Below are positions 46,958 to 56,291 of a stretch of 64,000 bases of DNA, in pieces; position 1 is the stretch's first letter; every line of letters begins with the position of its first letter. The stretch is from Lucinisca nassula. Its lineage: Eukaryota; Mollusca; Bivalvia; Lucinida; Lucinidae. The notes under the pieces were generated by a model that saw nothing but the letters and a program-made list of their open reading frames with translations, had not been told where the DNA came from and did not search any database. The DNA lies in the NCBI GenBank assembly GCA_963580285.1, contig OY757026.1:87704651-87768650 (forward strand). Reading direction: 5' to 3'. Both the position numbers and the translations under genes were made by a program.

Positions 46958-48785
46958 CACAAGAGGGCCATGATGGCCCTGGATCGCTCACCTGATCCAT
47001 AGAGTAACAAGTGGGACCCGGGGAGGGCCATTATTAACCCTAGGGCTATAATGTGCATAATGTTCAGAGATGTCTAAAAAGGTGAAGCTTCATACTAAAT
47101 ATCAACAAAGGCTATATAATTTGAACAATCTTGGCAAAGGTCCACTAGATATGCTACATACCAAATATCAAAGACCTGGGCCTTGCTGTTTTAGAGAAGA
47201 AGATTTTTATTAAAGATATTCCCTACATAAGCCTATATAAAACCAAATGGCTCCAGGGCGGGGGCATTTTGGCCTCAGGGCTATAATTTAAACCATCTTG
47301 ATAGAGGTCCACTAGAGGAAGCTTCACACCAAATATCAAAGACCATGGCCTTGCTGTTTCAGAAGAAGATTTTTAAGGAATATCTCTATATAAGTCTATG
47401 TAAAACCAAAGGGCCCCAGGTTGGGGGCAGTTTTGGCCCTAGCACTATAATTTGAACAATCTTGGTAGGGGTCCACTAGATGAAGCTTCATACCAAATAG
47501 CAAAGACCTGGCCCTTGGGGTTTCCGAGAAGAAGATTTTTAAAGATTTTCCCCCATATAAGCCCATGTAAAACCATAGGGCCCCGGGGCGGTGGCATTTT
47601 TAGCCCAAGCACTATAATTTGAACAATCTTGGTAGGAGTCCACTAGATGAAGCTTCATACCAAATAGCAAAGACCTGGGCCTTGCGGTTTCAGAGAAGAA
47701 GATTTTTAAAGATTTTCCCTATATAAGCCCATTTAAAACCAAAGGGCCCCGGAGTGGGGGGGGGGGGGGGGGAAGAAGGACCATCATGGCCGTGTGGGAT
47801 GAAGCTTCATACCAAATATCAAAGACATGGGCCTTACGGTTTCAGAGAAGAAAATTTTTAAAGATTTTCCCTATATAAGCCCATGTAAAACCAAAGGGCC
47901 CTGGAGCGGGGGCATATTTGACCCCGGCACTATAATTTGAACAATCTTGGTAGGGGTCCCCTAGATGAAGCTTCATACCAAATATCAAAGACCTGGGCCT
48001 TAAGGTTTCAGAGAAGAAAATTTTTAAAGCTCTTCCCTATATAAGCCCATGTAAAACCAAAGGGCCCTGGAGCGGGGGCATTTTTGGCCCCAGCACTATA
48101 ATTTGAACAATCTTGGTAGGGGTCCACTAGATGAAGCTTCATACCAAATATCAAAGACCTGGGCCTTGCGGTTTCAGAGAAGAAGATTTTTAAAGATTTT
48201 CCCTATATAAGCCCATGTAAAACCAAAGGGCCCCGGAGCGGGGGCATTTTTGGCTCCAGCACTATAATTTGAACAATCTTGGTAGGGGTCCACTAGATGA
48301 AGCTTCATACCAAATATCAAAGACCTGGGCCTTACGGTTTCAGAGAAGAAGATTTTTAAAGATTTTCCCTATACAATCCCATGTAAAACCAAAGGGCCCT
48401 GGAGCGGGGGCATTTTTGGCCCCAGCACTATAATTTGAACAATCTTGGTAGGGGTCCACCAGCTGAAGCTTCATACCAAATATCAAAGACCTGGGCCTTG
48501 TGGTTTCAGAGAAGAAGATTTTTTAAGTTTTTGGTGAAAAAAATCTGTTTTTGGCTCCTATGACCTAGATGTGCAACGGACCGGAACCATTTGAACAACT
48601 TTGAAAGGGGACCACCTAAGGATCATTCCTGTGAAGTTTGGTCAAAATCCGATCAATGGTTTAGGAGGAGATGTCGTTTAAAGAAATTGTTTACGCACGG
48701 ACGCACGGACGGACGGACGCACGACGGACGACGGACAAAAAGTGATCCCAAAAGCTCACCTCGTCACTACGTGACGGTGAGCTAA
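46958..48785 (+). mobile_element. Tandem-core element, family 1, unit 3 of 3 (complete right end)
   Basis: Ten or so core units, one with a poly-G tract at about 47756-47772. The right arm has ACGG repeats (48698-48735) and the full hairpin GTCACTACGTGAC inside GCTCACC...GGTGAGC, then CTAAAA. Confidence 0.8.
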
Positions 48786-48964
48786 AAAAGAATGGAAAAA
48801 AAAAAAAAAAAAAAAGAAAATTCCATGCCTGTGCATGCATGTATGTATTATTACTAGCAACTATCAGGGGAGGAAGATAATAATTGTTCATATGTGTTTA
48901 TGGAGAAGAAAAGAAAAATAAAGAAAAAAAAGAATGAAAAAAGAAAGAAAAAAAAAGAACAAAA
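48786..48964. repeat. A-rich low-complexity tracts
   Basis: A run of about 20 A at 48796-48816 and AAAG/AAAAC-rich sequence at 48905-48970, with 'tgcatgcatgtatgtatt' between. Confidence 0.7.
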
Positions 48965-50490
48965 AAAACAAGAGTTGTCAGAAGACAACATAGCTCGCCT
49001 TTGGGGGCCTAAGATGGATGAGGGCAAGTTATCAAAATTTTTTCTTCTGTAAAAAAGCCCAACAGACTGCAGCAAATGAAAGAGAACCAAAAAGTACCAG
49101 TAATCATCCTGTTTTCAAGCCTTTCCACTGTAAAAAAAAGATGAGAAAGAAATCTATATAAAATAAAAAAAATTCTACAAACTTCCAAGTAATAACAAGG
49201 CATCAAAGACGATACAAATCCCCTCGTGCAAAACAAATTAAAGAAAGCCTAGTCTAGCATTTGTGTAAAATTACATTATATCTATCAATAAATGTAGGTA
49301 CTCAGAACTTCAGAAGTGATGACAAAGTTTTTCTAAAAATTGCCACAGTGACATTGACTTTGAGCCCCAGGCCCTGAAAGTTGAACTGACTCGAGATATT
49401 ATCAAGATTATCATACCCAACATTTGTATGAAGTTATCTTAAAATCCATCAATAAATATGGACACTAGAGCAATGATCAAGTTTTTCTAAAAAATAGCCA
49501 CAGTGACCTTGACCTTCAGCCCCTGACCCGGAAACTCAAAGTCACTCAAGATATCATCATACCAAACATTTGTGTCAAGTTATATTAAAACCCATCAATA
49601 AATGAAGGTGCAAGAGCGATGACAAAGTTTTTCTAAAAATAGTCACAGTGACCTTGACCTACAGCCCCAGACCCTGAAAGTCGATCTCACTCGAGATATC
49701 ATCATACCCAACATATGTGTAAAGTTATATCAAAATCCATCCATAAATGTAGGCACTAGAGCGATCACAAAGTTTTTCGAAAAATAGCCACAGTGACCTT
49801 GACCTTCAGCCCCTGACCCTGAAAGTCGAACTCGCTTGAGATATCATCGTACCCAACATTTGTGTAAAGTTGTATTAAAATCCATCCATAAATGTAGGCA
49901 CTAGAGTGATCACAATGTTTTTTCTAAAAATAGCCACAGTGACCTTGACCTTCAGCCTCGGAACCTGAAAGTCAAAGTCACTCGAGATCATACCCAATAT
50001 TTGTGTGAAGTTATATTAAAATCCATCAATAAATAAAGGCGCAAGAGTGATGAAAAAGATTTTCTAAAAAAAGCCACAGTGACCTTGACCTTTAGCCCCA
50101 GACCCTGAAAGTCGTATCCGCTCGAGATATCATCATACCCAACATTTGTGTGAAGTTATATTAAAATCCATAAATGTAGGCACTAGAGTGATCACAAAGT
50201 TTTTTCGAAAAATAGCCACAATGACCTTGACCTTCAGCCCCAGACCCTGAAAGTCGAACTTGCTAGAGAAATTATCATACCCAACATTTGTGTGAAGTTA
50301 TATTAAAATCCATCTATAAATTAAGGTGCAAGAGCAATGACAGTGTTTTTTCTAAAAATAGCCAGTGACCTTGACCCGTGACCCTGAAAGTAGTGACCTT
50401 GACCTTAAGCCCCGGTCCCTGAAAGTCAAAGTCACTCGAGATATCATTATACCCAAGTTATATTAAAATCCATCAATAAATGAAGGCGCG
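48965..50490 (+). mobile_element. Tandem-core element, family 4 (right end not seen)
   Basis: The left end 'aacaagagttgtcagaagac' has its own hairpin (TTGTC AGAA GACAA). The core from about 49260 has roughly nine ~145-bp units ('aaaatccatcaataaat', 'agccacagtgaccttgacct', 'actcgagatatcatcatacc'). It stops near 50490 without a terminal hairpin, so it is probably truncated. Confidence 0.7.
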
Positions 50491-50743
50491 CATTGGGCCT
50501 GAGGCAATTTATGTGATAAAAATGTGAAAACATGTAGCTCTTGGATAAAACACAATTAAAATATTAATAGCTAATAGTGTGAATTTTCATTATGATGAAG
50601 TGAAGGAGGATTATCCAAGGAATAATTTGATGTGAAAAATATGGAAATATGTGCTAAGATAAATATAATATTGGGGAAAGTTTATCATTCTGCCAGATGG
50701 ACAAGTGAAGATTTTTACAGTCACCATATTTACCTGTACAATA
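50491..50743. other. Left flank of the LTR element
   Basis: AT-rich sequence with no gene. It is the pre-insertion neighbour of the LINE ORF1-like region now at 61792. Confidence 0.4.
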
Positions 50744-51501
50744 TGTCACAGAGTGAAATTATGGAAACTGGGGAGCGCTTGTGCTTTGGACTTTCTAGTC
50801 ATTTCCAGTAATTTCCCCCTAATGATAGTCATTTTGATACTTCATAAACTCATCTTTTTCATATATCATTAAGCATTTAAGCATGTCATCATCATTAGCG
50901 CATATCTACTTCCGTGTCCTTATGTAAGCTTCGCGCGTTTATCACGTCACTGGTTAACACCGCATGCGCACTTTCTTACACACGCCTTTGTCAGTCTAAC
51001 TTTGTCTCTGGCGGAGGTAGGTCTTACGACCACCTCAAAGGACACCTATTTTATATATTCCTTATTGCTAAGGATATTTATTATATTTATCAGGTATGCG
51101 TTTACTTTATTTCATTATCATGTTGAACATTTGTAAATTATCATAATTGTCATTATTTCATGAATATTCATATTGTTGCTATTGCCTTCTCGGCCTCGGT
51201 CAGTCTAACTTTGTCTCTGGCGGAGGTAGGTCTTACGACCACCTCAAAGGACACCTATTTTATATATTCCTTATTGCTAAGGATATTTATTATATTTATC
51301 AGATGACGAGGTCGGGAAGGGAAGGTTTTTGACATCTCCAAAAACATGGAAACATCTATCTCTGTTGTCGTTAATTAACCCCGAACCCCCTCGAGACAGT
51401 GGGAGAAGTCCGGCTGTGGTCATCCATCACCATAACATCAACATCATGTGACATCCATCCAATCAACAGTGGCCACAGCCCATCACAATCTACCCGCGAC
51501 A
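50744..51501 (+). repeat. 5' LTR, 758 bp
   Basis: Starts TGTCACAGAG and ends CCCGCGACA. Compared with the 3' LTR it lacks 13 bases after 'catcacaatc'. The missing stretch lies between two AATC repeats, as in a small slippage deletion. It contains two exact 104-bp copies (50990-51093, 51199-51302) with a TATATA stretch in each. Confidence 0.95.
50990..51302 (+). promoter_or_regulatory. Duplicated 104-bp block inside the LTR
   Basis: Both copies begin 'gtcagtctaactttgtctct' and end 'atatttattatatttatcag' with no difference seen; their starts are 209 bp apart. Each has 'cctattttatatattcctt', a candidate TATA region. Promoter function is inference. Confidence 0.6.
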
Positions 51502-51502
51502 C

Positions 51503-51519
51503 TGGCGCCCAACTACAGG
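51503..51519 (+). other. Primer binding site (tRNA-Lys type)
   Basis: TGGCGCCCAAC starts one base after the LTR. The 11 bases match the complement of the 3' end expected of a tRNA-Lys(CUU)-type primer. The next bases (TACAGG) do not continue that match. Confidence 0.75.
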
Positions 51520-53785
51520 TTCTTCTTCCTTGGATGATCGTCCCTGAAGATGGTACCAGCTTTTAACCACCACTTCCGATGACGTCACTAGACCTCTTTT
51601 CCAACTACAACACGTGTCTGTCAGGACTATATTTTCTAAGTATTTTCTTTTATATGTGACTTTTCATCATGGTACGTACCAGTGTATTATTTATTCTGTG
51701 TTTCTATCGTAATTCTTACATAAACTGTCCGTGTTAACTGTCTATGTATTGGCATTGCCGAATTAGGTCATTGTACAGCTGTTTCTACTTTCGTTTTTGA
51801 CTGCAATGACTTTTTTTTTTTTTTTTTTTCTCCTATTACTGCTACTCGCTCACATCTGAGCATTACGAGCAGGATTTCCTGGGTGGTAACCAGTACTTTC
51901 TGTTTTCTTTACCTGTTATGGAAATTTCTGTGTGACATTTTAGTGTTTTAAACTTGAAAAACAGTGACTCTCTTTTCTGTCTTTTCATAAGGCAGATGTG
52001 CTTAATCAGTGACAGTGCCAAGTGACTCTCTATCTTTACATTTTTGCTGAAAAATTACATCTGTTGTTTTCATGTATAGTTTGTTTACATGTACAGTGTA
52101 TGTACATATTGATAAACTGTCTTGACTTATTCAGTGTCAAACTGCCAAATGATTAGTTCTAGATCTCTCTCTTTCTCTTTTATCAACAGATGCAATGTGT
52201 TCGGTGTAGTGTACAGTGATCATTTTCTGATTTTCCATATGACATGTGTGTGACATAGTGGAACATTTAGGGAAACAGTGTGTACCCATTTTGCATGGTA
52301 TTACATGTTTGCCTGCATTCTAGTCTGTTTATTACATACACAACAATGCTCGCCCTGCTATTTCGCATGTGACTGTGTATTTCTATCGTAAAATAGTGTA
52401 AACTGATGTCATGCCTTGTGGACCCTGATCAGAGTGATTTTTACTTTCTGTGATTTACAGTGATTTGAATATTTTGAAGGGTCCGGTTTTCATCAGAAAG
52501 CCATTTATAGCCGAATGTGTTACATTTCGTGTAAATAGTGAAATATCAGATCATGCCGTGTGGCTTCTGATCAGAGTGATCAATATCATTTGTGCTTTGT
52601 GATGTACTGAATATTCTGAAGAGTACGGTTTTACTCAGAAAGCCATTTATAGGCAAAATGCATGTATTTCCATGAAATTTAAGCCTTTTTCGTAGCTTTT
52701 TGCTATATATGTGCATGTATATGAGATGTTTTTCTATTTTTCTGATACTTTCTCTTCATTTTTCAGTTGGTGATTTCTCTTCTCTGCACCACTCAAGGTA
52801 ACAACTAACCTCACTTCTTTTGCACTGGTACTTTCCTTTGCTGTGCTTCACACTTACAAGAATAGTAGAAGACTGCTCCTGGTAAGATAAATTTTACTGT
52901 ATTTTCTTTCTTCTTTTCAGTCATTCCCTGTCATGAGTGTTTATGTCCCCATCAATCATTATCCTCTATCACCCTGCTTTGGAGTCTCACCCTTACATTT
53001 GACATGAAAGTCCGTAAAGTGTTTTTCTCCGGGTACTCAAGTTTACCCCTCCATTAAAAAAAAAAAAAAAAGTTGGCTTTTTCATGCAAGCCCGTTCAAG
53101 CCTCACATACTCAAGTTTCCGTCTACACCAATCAATAGTATGTTTGTGTGTTATCATCATGTATTATGCAAATGTAGTGTTTTTGTTTTAAAATTAGCTT
53201 GTTGAATGAACGGTTGTTTTCCCAGTACTCTGGTACCCAGCTCTCTAGTTGAGACATAGTAATACATGTATAGTGCATAGAATTTCTTGTTTTTGTGAAT
53301 ATTTTCACAATACTTGAAATTTCTACATTTAATTGTGAGTATGCTCACATGCTATAATATTAATGAAGAAGTCTGTCACTAGTGAATATTTAGTGAATTT
53401 CTATTGTTGGTGTTAAATTTGTGACAGATAGATATGTGGACAAGTCCACTTCTTGTTGAGTGAATAGTAAGCACTATACTTTATATACCTGTCTGTGAGA
53501 TTATTTGTGCATTTCTAGTGTCAATGTACATTTTTATCACAGACAGTGAAACTAGTCCATAGAATATTTTCAGTATTGTATGGCAGGTTGTGGGTACTAG
53601 ATGTACTTCGGATATTTTGAGAATATTTTGCCTTGCTGCCATTTTGAATGAAGAAATTCTATGGTGATGTCCATGGAAAACAGGTAAACCCTGAGAATTT
53701 GAACTTTTGACATTTTATTAATAAATTATTTTTTTTTTTTTTACCTGTCTTGTTTACTTGTTTAAATTGTTTACATTGTTCCATC
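51520..53785 (+). other. Long untranslated leader of the LTR element
   Basis: About 2.27 kb without a long open frame lies between primer site and gag. It has T-rich tracts (51809-51829) and repeated phrases ('catcagaaagccatttatag' near 52490, 'ctcagaaagccatttatagg' near 52635). Splice-like signals occur: 'ttcatttttcag' ending 52766, 'aaggtaac' at 52796, 'tggtaagat' at 52880 and 'ttcttcttttcag' ending 52920. Splicing of this leader is a possibility only. Confidence 0.6.
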
Positions 53786-55855
53786 ATGGCAGAAGGAGGC
53801 CAAGAAATTGATTTTAAATCTATTTGGCCTGAAAAGGACATAGAATTCATGGTCGAGATGTTGAGGCGTACAGGCCGCTTCGACATAATACCTCGCCATG
53901 AAGAGGAAATAAAAGAAGAAGAAGAGGTAGAAGAAGAAGTTGAAGAAGAGGAAGAAGAAGAAACACAAGCTAGTGAGCTTGCTAATATGGGGACTACCAG
54001 TACACCTGTGGGTCCTGCTTTTAACACCCAGCCCCAATTTAGGGTTGTTCCCCCACCCACACCCATTCTGAGATACCATACTCCACCCCCGCCCAACCAA
54101 ATGTCTCTTGTTACCCCAGCTTTCCCTCCCACACCCAAACAAATAGCTCCAGTTGCCCCTCCCACACCCAAACCAATGACCCCAGTTACCCCAGCCCTAC
54201 CCCAAGAATCCCCACTTAGACCTCTTGAATCAAATCAAGGCCCTTTGTATGATAGAGGCTCACCCAGTCCACCCCCAAGACCCCCATACCCTAAAGAATT
54301 TGAACACCTGGTTCATAGACCAAAATCTTTAGGTATACTCCATAATCCTGTTAATATTAAGCAGGAGTATGCTTCTGATCCCTTTTTAAGGGATTCATAC
54401 ACCCATGGTGGACCTGGCTCATCCCTTCAGCCAAATATTGTTCATAGTTTGAACAAAACCCCTCCCAATCCTTTCCGTGGTGAGCCTACAAACTATAAAA
54501 AGCAGGGGCACAGGGTGACTTTTGGTCCCGAGTTTCCCTTTCACCACTCAAGTAGGGAAGCAAATAATGCTGCCCCTCATACACAAATGGTGAAAGAGGA
54601 ACAAAATATTTCTCCTCCTCAAATTTGTACACCATTTAAGACCTCAAAAGCCAAACGTGTACAACAAAATAAGATATCTTTAAAAGGTAATAATATTACA
54701 CAACCTCCCCCAGTGGAAATTAAACAGGAACCATGTCCTAGTCAGCAATATGTTGCTTCTTTTAATCCATTGCCACCCTCAAGTTGTACATTACAGGGTC
54801 AAGGCTCTTTTAATAGTACCCTTAATAATTCTTTATTAGCAGGCATGCGGGTTCCACAACTTCCATTCTTTTCTGGTGAAAATCAGAAAGGGGATGTTTC
54901 CTTTGAAGTCTGGAAGTTTGAACTCAGCTGCCTCATAAGAGAATCAATTTATCCTGATTCTTTTATTCTCCAGGCTGTAAGAAAATCTCTCAAAGGCAAA
55001 GCCAGAGACATTTTACTTACAGTTGGTGAAACTGCTTCACCAACAGATATTTTAATCAAACTTGAGGGGATATATGGCAATGTTTCTTCATGTGAAGTTT
55101 TAATACAACAGTTCTACCTGGAATCACAACTGCCAGATGAGTCAGTTGCTGATTTCAGTGTAAGAATTGAGAATCTGTTGAGGAGAGCTACCCAAAACAG
55201 ATTTATAGAAGAGCAAATCAAAAATGAAATGCTCTGTTCTAAACTATGGAATGGACTAAAAGATCCATTGTTAAAGAACTCGAGCAGGTATAAGTTTGAA
55301 GTTGATAAAGACTTCAACAGCCTGCGAAAGTCTATCAGATCCATAGAACAGGATCTAAATACATCTGCTATTACAAAGCAGATGTCAACTTTGACATCAT
55401 CTGTCAATGACAGCCAGCATGCCAAAGTTGACAAACCATCAAAACAGATGGCACAGTCCTCTTTTGACAATACTGGTCAGAAGTTGGACAGCATTGCCAA
55501 TCAGATGAAAATGCTTCGTGAGAGGATGGATGGGCTTGAAAAGAAATTCAGTGAGGCATGTCTTGCTTCTCAATCACCAGGCCCATCCACTCTTCCACAT
55601 AGTAACAATACCACACCATCCCCTCCTGCCCAACGTGGTTCTTTCCATGAACGTGGTTCTTTCTCAAATCGAGGTAACTCTGCCAATCGGGGATCTTTTC
55701 CTCGTGGTAGGGGCTCTTCTTTCCCAAGGGGAAGAGGCGGCTCTTATCATAGGGGTAGAGGCTCTTATGGCAGAGGCCAATCCCAACAACAAGGGGCTAA
55801 TCAACACACTTTTAGAAGTGCTGATACACAGACTGACTCTGGTTTGAATCATTAA
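53786..55855 (+). CDS. gag: Gag-like protein with PNMA/Arc-type capsid and RG-rich tail
   Basis: 689 residues from ATG at 53786 (context 'atcATGG'); an earlier in-frame TTG is not needed. Order: a short N-terminal segment; an acidic run (residues about 36-59); a long Pro-rich, disordered part with 'NIKQEY' and 'EIKQEP', both fitting the SUMO consensus; a capsid-like helical part from 'VPQLPFFSGENQ' (about 356) to about 520, with 'SFEVWKFEL' and 'VRKSLKGKARDIL', resembling the PNMA/Arc and Ty3 gag capsid; a possible short coiled coil; then a tail (about 617-675) with eleven Arg-Gly pairs such as 'FPRGRGSSFPRGRGG'. No CCHC zinc knuckle is present, so RNA binding probably falls to the RG tail. 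Stop TAA overlaps the start of the open pol frame by eight bases. Confidence 0.85.
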   Translation: MAEGGQEIDFKSIWPEKDIEFMVEMLRRTGRFDIIPRHEEEIKEEEEVEEEVEEEEEEETQASELANMGTTSTPVGPAFNTQPQFRVVPPPTPILRYHTPPPPNQMSLVTPAFPPTPKQIAPVAPPTPKPMTPVTPALPQESPLRPLESNQGPLYDRGSPSPPPRPPYPKEFEHLVHRPKSLGILHNPVNIKQEYASDPFLRDSYTHGGPGSSLQPNIVHSLNKTPPNPFRGEPTNYKKQGHRVTFGPEFPFHHSSREANNAAPHTQMVKEEQNISPPQICTPFKTSKAKRVQQNKISLKGNNITQPPPVEIKQEPCPSQQYVASFNPLPPSSCTLQGQGSFNSTLNNSLLAGMRVPQLPFFSGENQKGDVSFEVWKFELSCLIRESIYPDSFILQAVRKSLKGKARDILLTVGETASPTDILIKLEGIYGNVSSCEVLIQQFYLESQLPDESVADFSVRIENLLRRATQNRFIEEQIKNEMLCSKLWNGLKDPLLKNSSRYKFEVDKDFNSLRKSIRSIEQDLNTSAITKQMSTLTSSVNDSQHAKVDKPSKQMAQSSFDNTGQKLDSIANQMKMLRERMDGLEKKFSEACLASQSPGPSTLPHSNNTTPSPPAQRGSFHERGSFSNRGNSANRGSFPRGRGSSFPRGRGGSYHRGRGSYGRGQSQQQGANQHTFRSADTQTDSGLNH

Positions 55856-56291
55856 ACTAGAAGGGGTCTTTATTGCGGAGCAAAATAAGGACTCCCCTTT
55901 GAACTCTGATAGCTCCAATAGTGATCCAACTTTATTTTCCCGTATGGTTGGTTCAACAAATGAATCAGAGATTTTAATTAATGGTCAGTCTTGTGTGGCC
56001 CTTATTGATTCAGGATCCATGATCACAACAATTTGTGATGACTTTTATCAACAAATGGATCCAAGGCCTGAGCTGAAAGACATTGCTGATTTTAATTTAA
56101 ATATTAGTGGAGCAAGTGGCTCAAAAATACCTTATTCGGGATATATTGAAGCAGAAATAAAAATTCCTGAAGTAGAACATGTTCCTTTGGTTGTTCCAGT
56201 TCTAGTTGTGCCGACTACCAGATACTCTGGCCAAGTTCCTCTGATAGTTGGTACAAATATTATTGGTTCACTCAGGGAAGATGTTGCATAG
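55848..56291 (+). CDS. pol: Retropepsin-type protease at the start of pol
   Basis: The frame opens at 55848, inside the last codons of gag, and has no ATG near its start, so it is probably entered by a ribosomal frame change (+1 or -2 relative to gag) rather than by initiation. The active-site triplet is in 'ALIDSGS' (Asp codon 56007-56009), followed by 'GYIEAEIKIP' and the C-terminal 'PLIVGTNII', the usual hydrophobic-Gly flap partner. It would release gag and pol products in the particle. The frame ends in TAG at 56289-56291, but the same frame is open on both sides of it and runs on into reverse transcriptase. The stop is therefore either a late nonsense mutation or a read-through site. 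Confidence 0.8.
   Translation: MIKLEGVFIAEQNKDSPLNSDSSNSDPTLFSRMVGSTNESEILINGQSCVALIDSGSMITTICDDFYQQMDPRPELKDIADFNLNISGASGSKIPYSGYIEAEIKIPEVEHVPLVVPVLVVPTTRYSGQVPLIVGTNIIGSLREDVA

Noticed and set aside
43429..48785. Regular spaced repeats that could be mistaken for a CRISPR array
   Set aside because: Units are ~165 bp, contiguous and alike along their whole length, with no unique spacers, in a eukaryotic setting.
50914..51332. Short LTR open frames repeated in both LTRs
   Set aside because: They are read from the duplicated 104-bp block, with no protein-like constraint visible.
53659..54171. Minus-strand open frames opposite gag
   Set aside because: They mirror the Pro-rich and acidic gag code and contain no known domain.
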